Made by a program: the position numbers and the translations under genes. This document shows positions 31,393 through 38,837 of a stretch of 64,000 nt of DNA, in pieces (within the stretch, counting starts at the first letter, position 1; every line of letters begins with the position of its first letter). The stretch spans positions 5,022,001 to 5,086,000 of the forward strand of contig NZ_CP109430.1 in the NCBI RefSeq assembly GCF_036250735.1. The letters are read 5' to 3'. The stretch comes from Streptosporangium sp. NBC_01495 (lineage in GTDB: Bacteria; Actinomycetota; Actinomycetes; Streptosporangiales; Streptosporangiaceae). The notes beneath the pieces are model-generated. The model did no database searches. It saw only the letters and a program-made list of their open reading frames with translations, and was not told the origin of the DNA.

Positions 31393-31622
31393 CGGTTCAC
31401 CATCTCGTAGATCGATTCGAGGTTCGCCGCCTCCAGGAAACCCGGTAGCGACAACGGCTTTCCCAGGTGCTTCTCCAGCAGGATGAGCATCGCCAGGAGC
31501 CGCACCGAGTCCCAGCCGGAGAGATCGTCGAAGGCCCGCCCCAGGTCCCCGGCGTCGATGTCGAGCCCGATCTCGTCCTGGAGCAGGTCCACGAACTCCG
31601 CCCGCGAGATCCCGGCCGTCAT
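31389..31622 (-). CDS. abyA3: Stand-alone acyl carrier protein (glyceryl carrier)
   Basis: This is a 77-residue discrete ACP. The phosphopantetheine serine lies in LSGWDSVRLLAM, a variant of the GxDS motif seen in carriers served by FkbH enzymes. It receives the glyceryl unit made by the protein at 9477-11432 and presents it to the KAS III enzyme. The ATG at 31622 overlaps the KAS III stop (ATGA) and its own stop overlaps the E2-like start, so the four cassette genes are translationally linked. A longer frame from 31658 would run into the KAS III gene. Confidence 0.92.
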   Translation of the reverse strand: MTAGISRAEFVDLLQDEIGLDIDAGDLGRAFDDLSGWDSVRLLAMLILLEKHLGKPLSLPGFLEAANLESIYEMVNR

Positions 31623-32653
31623 CGGCCACGCTCCAGCGCGAGGCCGGCCTTGATCCACTTACTCGACTCGATGGCCACCGCGACCGCGCGCGACGGCGCC
31701 GTCATCTCGGACAGCAGGCGGTCGAGCTGGAAGAACAGCAGGGCGTTGCCGTTGTTGCCGGTCTCGCCGACGCAGGAGATCTCCTTGGCCGACGAGAAGT
31801 CCAGCCGCTTGGCGATCTTGCCGGTCATGGTTACGGACAACTGGGGAGGCAGCAGGTAGTCGACCTGGTCCCGCTCCCAGCCGAGGTCGTCCAGCAGTTC
31901 CTCGGCGACCTCCTCGGCCAGGACGGGCACGAGCCTCTCGATGGCCTTGTAGTCCTCGCTCGCCGACGCCTCGGCGGCATCGCGGTCCGCCAGGCCGTAC
32001 CACCGCAGGATCTGGCCGGGGGCGCGGTCCAGGCCCGACAGTCTGGTGAGCACCGACCGGACCACCGGCGCCTGGGGGTGGTCCTCGGTGCTGAGCACCG
32101 CGGCGCCCGCGCCGTCACCGAACAGCAGGTAGTTGACCACCTCGTCGGGCGGCAACGCGGCCAGGTCGACCTTGACGTCGTAGTGCTTGGCGATGACGTC
32201 CCCGCCGATCACCAGCGCGGTCCGGTATCGGCCGGTGGCCAGCAGCGCGGCCGCCACGTCGAAGGTCTGCACGGCTCCCGAGCAGCCCGACTGGAGCTGG
32301 AAGGTCGGCACGCCGTCGATGCGCAGCCGGTCGGCGATCACGTTCACGGTGGTCGGCATCAGCGTGTCCGGCGTGGCGGTGCCGAGTACCACCACGTCGA
32401 TCTCCTCGGCGGAGATCCCGGCGCGGGCGAGGGCCTGGACCGCCGCGAGCTCGCCGAGATCGGCCAGGTCGTGGCGGCGCTCGCCCGATTTCAGGTCGAT
32501 CGCGAGGTGCCGGGTCCGCGTGCCGATGAAGGTGTCGACCCACTGCTGCCAGAGGCGGTCCATGCCGAAACGCTCGGCCAGTGCGGCGGTGTCGATGGGA
32601 GGCCCCGGCAGGGCCGTCCCCACGGACAGAACTCGTATCGGGCTTTCCCCCAT
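31619..32653 (-). CDS. abyA1: KAS III-like tetronate-forming ketosynthase
   Basis: This is a 344-residue KAS III (FabH-like) protein. The active-site Cys124 lies in LQSGCSGAVQTF, and the fold landmarks VVVLGTATPDTLMP, LLFGDGAGAAVLS and GETGNNGNALL are present. Where FabH has the catalytic His of the HQAN motif, this protein has LLPPQLS (Pro270); the Asn counterpart is Asn300. In tetronate clusters this enzyme joins the polyketide beta-ketothioester to glyceryl-ACP, making the C-C and ester bonds of the ring. GGAGGAGC precedes the ATG. It is the first gene of the leftward cassette, with a regulatory region at 32654-33021. Confidence 0.9.
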   Translation of the reverse strand: MGESPIRVLSVGTALPGPPIDTAALAERFGMDRLWQQWVDTFIGTRTRHLAIDLKSGERRHDLADLGELAAVQALARAGISAEEIDVVVLGTATPDTLMPTTVNVIADRLRIDGVPTFQLQSGCSGAVQTFDVAAALLATGRYRTALVIGGDVIAKHYDVKVDLAALPPDEVVNYLLFGDGAGAAVLSTEDHPQAPVVRSVLTRLSGLDRAPGQILRWYGLADRDAAEASASEDYKAIERLVPVLAEEVAEELLDDLGWERDQVDYLLPPQLSVTMTGKIAKRLDFSSAKEISCVGETGNNGNALLFFQLDRLLSEMTAPSRAVAVAIESSKWIKAGLALERGR

Positions 32654-33021
32654 GCTGCTCCTCCATCGAGCCGTGTCCGCGTCACGCGTGTCGTCGTCAG
32701 GCGGTCCGGTCCGGCAACTCCCGAGGTGGCGCCGCGGATCCCACGTCGGCCTTCCGCGTCGGAACGCTAATGACGCCTGCTAAAGCAGCACTAAGCGAGC
32801 GATGAACCGCCCTGCCGGAGGGGCCGGCGACAGAACGCCCCCGTCCCGGCCCCACCGGGGAGCGGGCCCGCCAGGGAGCGGGCCCGACGGGACTTCGGGG
32901 GCGGAGCCGAGACCGGGGCGGTGCCGTCCGTCCGCCCGCGAGGCTCGCCCGCCGATCCGGACCCGGCCGGTGGACGGTGGTGGGGTCGTCCCGCACGGGC
33001 CCGGCGAGGTCCTGGCCGACG
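32654..33021. promoter_or_regulatory. Promoter region of the tetronate cassette with TTAG repeats and an inverted repeat
   Basis: This 368-base gap lies between the KAS III start and the helR stop. On the minus strand TTAG occurs three times (32794, 32783 and 32770 as first bases) at 11- and 13-base spacing. One copy is inside the inverted repeat CTGCT-AA-AGCAG (32777-32788). This is the AT-richest spot nearby and a likely operator/promoter for the cassette. Direct repeats at about 11-bp spacing recall SARP binding sites, but the motif itself is not the usual one. A 13-bp direct repeat GGGAGCGGGCCCG (32858-32870, 32874-32886) lies nearer helR. I see no gene in the gap. Confidence 0.45.
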
Positions 33022-35166
33022 TCAGGAGCTCGTGAGGATGACGAGTCGCTGGGTCGCCCGGGTCATCGCGACATAGCGGTCGACCGCTCCTTCGACGCCC
33101 CCGCCGAACGCCTCCGGGTCGATGAGGACGACCAGGTCGAACTCGAGCCCCTTCGACAGCTCCGGGGTCAGCGACCGGACGCGGGACGTCGCCCGGAACG
33201 TGGGATCGCCGATGACGCAGGCGATCCCGTCGGCGTTCGCGGCGAGCCAGGTGTCGAGGACCGAGCTCAGCTCCGAGGTGGATCCGTGGACGACGGGGAC
33301 GCCGCCGCTGCGGATGGAGGTCGGCACGTTGGCGTCCGGGAGCACGGCCCTGATGACCGGCTCGGCCTCCGCCATGATCTCCTCCGGCGTCCGGTAGTTG
33401 ACGCTCAGGGAGGCCAGGTCGATCCGGTCGAGCCCGATCCGCTCGAGCCGTTCCCGCCACGACTCCGTGAACCCGTGCCTGGCCTGGGCGCGGTCCCCGA
33501 CGATGGTGAAGCTCCGGGACGGGCAGCGGAGCAGCAGCATCTGCCACTCCGCGTCGGTCAGTTCCTGGGCCTCGTCCACGACGACGTGCGCGAACGGGCC
33601 GGCGAGCAGGTCCGGGTCGGCGCCGGGCGGCGTGGTCCCGTCGACCAGGGCATCCTTCAGGTCCTGTCCGCGCAGCATCGTCACCGCGCCCTCACCGTCG
33701 TCGTCGGCCTCGAGCAGGATGTCGACGACCCTGTCCATGTGCTCGCGTTCCGCGGCGACGGAGGCTTCGTGCCGGCGCCTGCGTCGCGACGCCTCCGGGT
33801 CGCCGAGTCGCTGCCGTGCCGCGTCCAGGAGCGGCAGGTCGGACACCGTCCAGGCCTGGGCGTCCGCGCGCCGCAGCCTCCGGACGTCGTCGGGGCCGAG
33901 CCAGGGCGCGCACATCCGCAGGTAGGCGGGTACCGACCACAGGTCTCCGACGAGGTCGGCCGCCTCGATCAGCGGCCACGCGCGGTTGAAGGTCGTGAGC
34001 AGCCGCCTGTCCCGCAGCAGCGACTTGCGGAGCAGGTGCTCCGGCGCGTCGCCGTCGTGCTTGTCCACCAGGATCGTGAGCAGCTCCTCCCAGATCCGGT
34101 CGCGCGCCTCGTTGTGCGGGGTACCGGGTTCCGCCGCCTCGAAAGCCTCGGCCCAGTCGTCGGCGCTCAGCCAGATGTCGGACCAGTCGGTCGTGACCGT
34201 CATCCCCTCGGCGGGCGGGTTCTCGTAGAACCTGACGGCCGGCTCGATCGCCTTCACCAGGTCCGCGGACGACTTCAGGCGGGCCACGTCCGGGTCGGTC
34301 TCGATCGCCGCCGCGGCTCCCTCGGCGACGAGGTCCCGCAGGGTGCAGGTCCGCACGCCCTCCTCTCCGAGGCTGGGAAGGACGTCGGCGACGTAGGCCA
34401 GGTAGGGCTGGTGCGGACCGACGAACAGCACGCCACCCCGGCGGTGACCGAGGCGAGGGTCGGAGTAGAGGAGGTAGGCCGAGCGGTGCAGGGCGACGAC
34501 GGTCTTCCCCGTACCCGGACCGCCGTCGACGACGAGGGCGCCGCGGGATCCCGCGCGGATGATGGCGTCCTGGTCGGCCTGGATGGTGGCGAGCACGTCT
34601 CGCATCCGGGCCGACCGGTTTCCGCCCAGGCTCGCGATGAAGGCGGACTGGTCGTCGAGCGCGGCGTGTCCCTCGAACCCGTCCGCGGTGAACACCTCGT
34701 CCCAGTAGTCGCTGATCCGGCCGAGGGTCCAGCGGTACCTGCGGCGGCTCGCCAGACCCATCGGGTTGGCGTGGGTCGCCCCGAAGAACGGCTCGGCCGC
34801 CGGGGAGCGCCAGTCGAGCAGCAGCCGGCGGCCCGCGCTGTCCGTGAGGCCGAGCCGTCCGACGTACACGGGCTCGGGATCGTCCTCGCCGACCATGCGT
34901 CCGAGGCACAGGTCCAGGCCGAAGCGCCGCAGGGCTCGCAGGCGGGCGGTGAGCCGGTGGATCTCCAGGTCCCGGTCCAGCGCCTGCCGGCCTTTGCCGC
35001 CGGGCGACTTCCGCTCGGCGTCGAGGCGGCCGGACAGGTCGGTGATCGACTGCTGGAGGCTCTCCGCGATGGCCGCGAAGTGCTGCTCGTCGCCGGCGAT
35101 CAGCGCCGGGTCGGCCTTGGGGGTGAGGTGGTCGGGAAGGTCAAACGCGCTGTCGGTCACACGCAC
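33022..35166 (-). CDS. helR: HelR-type RNA polymerase recycling helicase (rifamycin tolerance)
   Basis: This is a UvrD/HelD-like motor of about 714 residues. It has Walker A VVDGGPGTGKT (residues 212-222), an N-terminal antiparallel helical arm (LEIHRLTARLRALRRFGLDLCLGR), Walker B-like VVVDEAQELTD, GDRAQ and the C-terminal VAMTRATQRLVIL. HelD-class proteins pull RNA polymerase off DNA; HelR proteins displace rifamycins from the polymerase. I placed the start at GTG 35166 because GGGGAA lies six bases before it and because the frame upstream runs through the regulatory element at 35225-35243. That element is the rifamycin-associated element, which strongly supports HelR over a housekeeping HelD. 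It is probably not part of the polyketide cluster although adjacent to it. Confidence 0.88.
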   Translation of the reverse strand: MRVTDSAFDLPDHLTPKADPALIAGDEQHFAAIAESLQQSITDLSGRLDAERKSPGGKGRQALDRDLEIHRLTARLRALRRFGLDLCLGRMVGEDDPEPVYVGRLGLTDSAGRRLLLDWRSPAAEPFFGATHANPMGLASRRRYRWTLGRISDYWDEVFTADGFEGHAALDDQSAFIASLGGNRSARMRDVLATIQADQDAIIRAGSRGALVVDGGPGTGKTVVALHRSAYLLYSDPRLGHRRGGVLFVGPHQPYLAYVADVLPSLGEEGVRTCTLRDLVAEGAAAAIETDPDVARLKSSADLVKAIEPAVRFYENPPAEGMTVTTDWSDIWLSADDWAEAFEAAEPGTPHNEARDRIWEELLTILVDKHDGDAPEHLLRKSLLRDRRLLTTFNRAWPLIEAADLVGDLWSVPAYLRMCAPWLGPDDVRRLRRADAQAWTVSDLPLLDAARQRLGDPEASRRRRRHEASVAAEREHMDRVVDILLEADDDGEGAVTMLRGQDLKDALVDGTTPPGADPDLLAGPFAHVVVDEAQELTDAEWQMLLLRCPSRSFTIVGDRAQARHGFTESWRERLERIGLDRIDLASLSVNYRTPEEIMAEAEPVIRAVLPDANVPTSIRSGGVPVVHGSTSELSSVLDTWLAANADGIACVIGDPTFRATSRVRSLTPELSKGLEFDLVVLIDPEAFGGGVEGAVDRYVAMTRATQRLVILTSS

Positions 35167-35224
35167 TTCGTATTCCCCGTTTCCGCAGGTTCCGGCTTCG
35201 GCGGATGATTCTGCAGCACGACCC

Positions 35225-35243
35225 GGGTCTTGCCGCAAGCCCC
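35225..35243 (-). promoter_or_regulatory. Rifamycin-associated element (RAE)
   Basis: GGGTCTTGCCGCAAGCCCC, read on the minus strand, is GGGGCTTGCGGCAAGACCC. It differs at one base from the palindromic RAE (GGGGCTTGCGGCAAGCCCC) found upstream of rifamycin-inactivation and helR genes in actinomycetes. It lies about 60 bases before the helR start, just downstream of a possible -10 (TATAGC, near 35250-35255). Confidence 0.88.
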
Positions 35244-35455
35244 CCGGTGCGCTATACGTTGAGAGTGGAAAGGAGCGGTTGCTCCCCTTTCCCCTCATCG
35301 TCCGTCGTGGACGGACAGGCCCTTCGCGAGGCGGCGGCACTCCGCGCGCGCCGGTGGCGTCGGCCCGGGAGGATCACCACAGGCCTACGCGGCAGCCGCC
35401 CCGGCCGGTGACGACGACCTCGGAATACCCGGTGTACGGGCGTCCGGACGTGCGG

Positions 35456-36148
35456 TCAGGTCATCTCCATCCGGTCACGCAGGATCGCGACGCCGTCGCC
35501 GCCGAGTTCGTCACAGTACGTCGTGCGCCCGGTCATGGCCATCGTGAGCGCCAGGGTGGTGCCGGACACGAGCGCGCCGGAGCCGGTCGCGAAGGGGCCG
35601 TCGTCGGCGACGAGCCGCAGGCCACGGATCCGTTTCCCGGTCGGAACGACGAGGTCGGAGCCCTGGTAGTACTCGGCCAACAGGGTGAGGGTCGTGATCG
35701 GGTAGTCGCGGCGAATGCCCAGCGGTCGCCGGATGTCCTCCGCGTGCACGATCACTTCGCCCAGCATCGCCGCGACCGGCAGAAGCGGGCTGGTCGTGCT
35801 CGTGACGACGCGGCGGAACCTGTCGTGCGTCTCGGCCGCGTTCGCGCCCAGCTGCTCGGCGAGCCGCATGGCGACCTGCTTGTCAAAGTCGAACCGGCAG
35901 CGGATCACGCCCGCCAGCCACCGCGCCGGAGTGATGCCCGCCCCCGAGGCGAGGTGCGCCAGCACCTCGCGCACGGTCAACCCGGTACACAGTGACGGCG
36001 TCGCCCACTGCTCGTCGGTCAGATTCGCCAGGTCGGCCGCGAGGGCCGCCCGCTCGGCGTGGACCAGTGGCCAGATGCCGGACGCGCGGCGCCGGCTCGC
36101 CTTCGGCGCCGGATCGGCCATTTCGGGCGGCGTGTTGTCGTGGGTCAT
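35456..36148 (-). CDS. DinB-fold / maleylpyruvate isomerase-like protein
   Basis: This 230-residue protein belongs to the actinobacterial mycothiol-dependent maleylpyruvate isomerase-like (TIGR03083, DinB four-helix) family. It shows IWPLVHAERAALAADLANLTDEQWATPSLCTGLTVREVLAHLASGA, the family's N-terminal signature, and an AEDIRRPLG segment with a possible metal-binding His/Asp set. GAGGA stands six bases before the ATG. Such proteins are often thiol-dependent enzymes of unknown substrate, frequently near exporters. The neighbour is an MFS exporter in the same direction, but 171 bases separate them. I cannot name a reaction. Confidence 0.8.
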   Translation of the reverse strand: MTHDNTPPEMADPAPKASRRRASGIWPLVHAERAALAADLANLTDEQWATPSLCTGLTVREVLAHLASGAGITPARWLAGVIRCRFDFDKQVAMRLAEQLGANAAETHDRFRRVVTSTTSPLLPVAAMLGEVIVHAEDIRRPLGIRRDYPITTLTLLAEYYQGSDLVVPTGKRIRGLRLVADDGPFATGSGALVSGTTLALTMAMTGRTTYCDELGGDGVAILRDRMEMT

Positions 36149-36319
36149 GGGAGTCCTCGTGGCAGTCGGCGGGAACGGTCACAGGGTGAGACCTGCGCCA
36201 CGGGGCGAAGTCGTCGCTCGTGAGCAATCTTTTCGCAGGTGATCCGGGTTGTCGTGGGTGCCCCTTCGGGTCGTCGGCGATCGCGGCGGTCAGGGCCGCG
36301 GAGTCGGCGGTCGTCGCGA

Positions 36320-37720
36320 TCAGTGCGCGGGTGACGCCGCCCGGGGGTCGTCCTCCTCGGGCTTCTCACCGCGGGCCTCCTCGGCGCCGGTGTCGTCCGG
36401 CCCCGAGCCGCCGGCTCCGCCGCTCGCCTGGTCGAGTGGGTGGGCGATCTCGTCGGCCGGCATCCGCGCGAGCAGGATCGCCAGGATCGCGATGGGGAGC
36501 GGCAGGAGACCGGCGATGACGAACGTCGGGCCGAGGCCGATCACGATGCTGATCGGACCGGCGAGCGCCATCGACACGGGCATGAAGACGAGCGAGACGA
36601 AGAAGTCGAGGCTCGACACCCGGCCGAGCAGGGCGGGCGGCACCCGGCGCTGCAGCAGCGTGCCCCAGATCACCATCGGCGCGCTGAACAGCGCGCCGGT
36701 GATGAACGTGCCGAGGGCGATCACCCAGACGTCGTCGGCCAGCCCGATCAGCACGAACGGGAGACAGGCGACGCCCCACATCAGGTTCATCGTGGTCAGG
36801 TAGCGCCTCGGCAGCTTGCGGGACGCCATCGCCAGCGAGGCCAGCGCACCGCTGACGCCGAAGGCGGCCATCACGATCGCGTGCTCCTTCGGCCCGCCGC
36901 CGGCGCCGTCCTTGACCGCGAACGGGATCAGGACCTCTATCGGACCCATCGTCACGAGGATCATCAGCGAGGCGAAGATCAGCGTCGCGAACAGCCACGG
37001 CGTCCTGACCATGTAGACGAAGCCCTCGCGCAGGTCGGTCAGCATCGACCGTACGGGATGCCGCAGCTCGTCCGGGCTCCGGTCGCGCCGGAGCGGAACG
37101 GGCCGCAGCAGGACCAGGAAGATCGTCGCCGCCACCTGCGTCACGGCGCCCGCGGTCAGCGCCGCCGCCGGCGAGTAGGCCGCCACCATGAAGCTCGCGA
37201 CCGCCGGGCCGGCGGCCTGCATGACGATCGGCCGCAACGTTCCCTCGACACCGTTGGCGGCGAGCAGGTGGTCGGCCGGCACGATCGAGGGCAGCATCGC
37301 GGAGTAGGCCGGGTAGTAGAAGCCGCTGCCGACGCCCCGGAGGAACGCGATCGCGGCGAGGTGCCAGATCTCGATCACGCCCAGCAACGCGAGTGCCGCG
37401 ATCAGGATGGCCGCCCCCGCCAGGACCAGTTCGGTGACCAGCAGGACCCGGCGCTGCGGCAACCGGTCGGCGATCACGCCACCGAGCAGGACCGTGGCGA
37501 CCATGCCCACGGCCGAGCCGGTTGACACGATCGAGAGCTCGGCGGCTCCGCCGTCGAGCGCGATCACCTGCCACACCATGGCCATCAGCCACAGGCCCTC
37601 GCCCAGCATTGACGCCGTCAGGGAGCCGACGAGCAGGCGATACTGGCCGTGCTGGAACGGCCGGAGTGGCCCGCGAAGCCATCGCGGGGCGGTTCCACCG
37701 GCAACGGTCGGTTCGGTCAT
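36320..37720 (-). CDS. MFS drug/siderophore exporter (MFS_3, EntS-like)
   Basis: This 466-residue permease has twelve predicted helices. The pattern is that of the MFS_3 (EntS-like) group: FQHGQYRLLVGSLTASMLGEGLWLMAMVWQV in helix 1, GGVIADRLPQRR between helices 2 and 3, and VSSLDFFVSLVFMPVSMALAGP near helices 10-11. The C-terminal ~45 residues are a charged Gly/Asp/Glu/Pro-rich tail. The ATG at 37720 has GAGGAG seven bases upstream. It may export a siderophore, given the uptake operon beyond, or a drug. No regulator is adjacent except the broken MarR remnant at 37841-38063. Confidence 0.88.
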   Translation of the reverse strand: MTEPTVAGGTAPRWLRGPLRPFQHGQYRLLVGSLTASMLGEGLWLMAMVWQVIALDGGAAELSIVSTGSAVGMVATVLLGGVIADRLPQRRVLLVTELVLAGAAILIAALALLGVIEIWHLAAIAFLRGVGSGFYYPAYSAMLPSIVPADHLLAANGVEGTLRPIVMQAAGPAVASFMVAAYSPAAALTAGAVTQVAATIFLVLLRPVPLRRDRSPDELRHPVRSMLTDLREGFVYMVRTPWLFATLIFASLMILVTMGPIEVLIPFAVKDGAGGGPKEHAIVMAAFGVSGALASLAMASRKLPRRYLTTMNLMWGVACLPFVLIGLADDVWVIALGTFITGALFSAPMVIWGTLLQRRVPPALLGRVSSLDFFVSLVFMPVSMALAGPISIVIGLGPTFVIAGLLPLPIAILAILLARMPADEIAHPLDQASGGAGGSGPDDTGAEEARGEKPEEDDPRAASPAH

Positions 37721-37840
37721 GCACCACTCCTCAAACCAGCGCCCGGTCTCTGCCCGCGCTCGCAGAAACCCTGTCAATGACCCGACCGTAGAACCTCTAC
37801 CTCGGTTCAGGGCAAACCCGGGCGGTGCTTCACCGGTTCG

Positions 37841-38063
37841 TTAACCGGCGTGCCGGCGGCCGTGTGGGTGGCGGGGGCGCCTGGTGTCCAGGTTGCCGGT
37901 CAAGATGTTGAGGATGCCGGGGAGTTCCGCCACCGTCTCGGCGGGCAGGCCGGTCACGGTCTCCTCCGCCAGGGCGCACCACAGTCACTTGACCTGGTCG
38001 GCCGGCGCTCTGCCGCTGTCGGTGAGTTCGACGACGCTCGCGCGCCGCCGGCCCGCGTCCGTT
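37841..38063 (-). pseudogene. MarR-family regulator remnant
   Basis: On the minus strand a fragment translates as DAGRRRASVVELTDSGRA, the wing of a MarR winged helix. It continues as ADQVK, a TGA stop, then LWCALAEETVTGLPAETVAELPGILN, a MarR C-terminal dimerisation helix. It ends at TAA 37841. The recognition helices are missing and the fragment begins right at the stop of the siderophore ATPase gene. It is a decayed gene, probably truncated when the neighbouring operon was joined here. It may once have controlled the MFS exporter. Confidence 0.75.
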
Positions 38064-38837
38064 CTAGGCGGGCACCACGATGGGAGTTCCGGCGACCGGG
38101 TCGGGGACGATCAGGCAGGAGAGGCCGAAGACCTTCTCGACCAGCTCTGCGGTGACCACCTCGCTCGGGGGCCCCTCGGCGACGATGGCGCCGTCGGCCA
38201 TGGCGATGATGTGGTCGCAGAAGCGGCAGGCGAGGTTGAGATCGTGCAGCACGGCGACGATGGTCTTGCCGGACTCGGCGTTGAGCCGGCGCAGCAGCCG
38301 TAGCAGCTCCACCTGATGGTTGATGTCCAGGAACGTGGTGGGCTCGTCGAGCAGCAGCAGGTCGGTGTCCTGGGCCAGCGCCATGGCGACCCAGACCCGC
38401 TGCCGCTGCCCGCCGGAGAGAGCGCGCAGCGGGCGGTCGATCAGATCGGCCGTGTCGGTCGCGGCCAGTGCCCGGGTCACCGCCTCGTGGTCGCGGTCGG
38501 TCCACCGGCGAAACCAGCCCTGGTGCGGGTAGCGGCCACGGGAGACCAGGTCGGCGACCGTGATGCCGTCAGGCGCCACGGGGGTCTGCGGCAGCAGGCC
38601 GAGCACCTTGGCCACGTCGAGAGTGCTCAGCTCGCCGAGCGTCCTGTCGTCGAGATACACGGTTCCCCCGCGTGGTTTGAGCAGCCGGGCCAGGCCGCGC
38701 AGCAGTGTCGACTTGCCGCAGGCGTTGGCGCCGACGATCGCGGTGACCTTTCCGTCGAGTACGGAGACGTCGAGGTCGTTGATGACGGCTCGATCGTCGT
38801 AGCCCAGGGACAGGCCCTCGGCGCGGAGACGGCTCAT
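38064..38837 (-). CDS. Siderophore ABC transporter ATP-binding protein (FepC/FecE-like)
   Basis: This is a 257-residue ATPase. Walker A is VGANACGKST (Ala-Cys where Gly-Ser is usual, as in many FepC proteins). Q-loop region LLPQTPVAP, signature ALSGGQRQRVW, Walker B LLLLDEPTTFLDINHQ and the switch VLHDLN follow. DEPTTFLDI is typical of iron-siderophore importers. The ATG at 38837 overlaps the permease stop (ATGA). Last gene of a four-gene uptake operon under the iron box at 41993-42011. Confidence 0.93.
   Translation of the reverse strand: MSRLRAEGLSLGYDDRAVINDLDVSVLDGKVTAIVGANACGKSTLLRGLARLLKPRGGTVYLDDRTLGELSTLDVAKVLGLLPQTPVAPDGITVADLVSRGRYPHQGWFRRWTDRDHEAVTRALAATDTADLIDRPLRALSGGQRQRVWVAMALAQDTDLLLLDEPTTFLDINHQVELLRLLRRLNAESGKTIVAVLHDLNLACRFCDHIIAMADGAIVAEGPPSEVVTAELVEKVFGLSCLIVPDPVAGTPIVVPA

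Noticed and set aside
33022-35166. HelR as a self-resistance gene of the polyketide cluster
   Set aside because: The rifamycin-associated element explains its control. The predicted tetronate is not expected to hit RNA polymerase, and no cluster genes lie beyond it.
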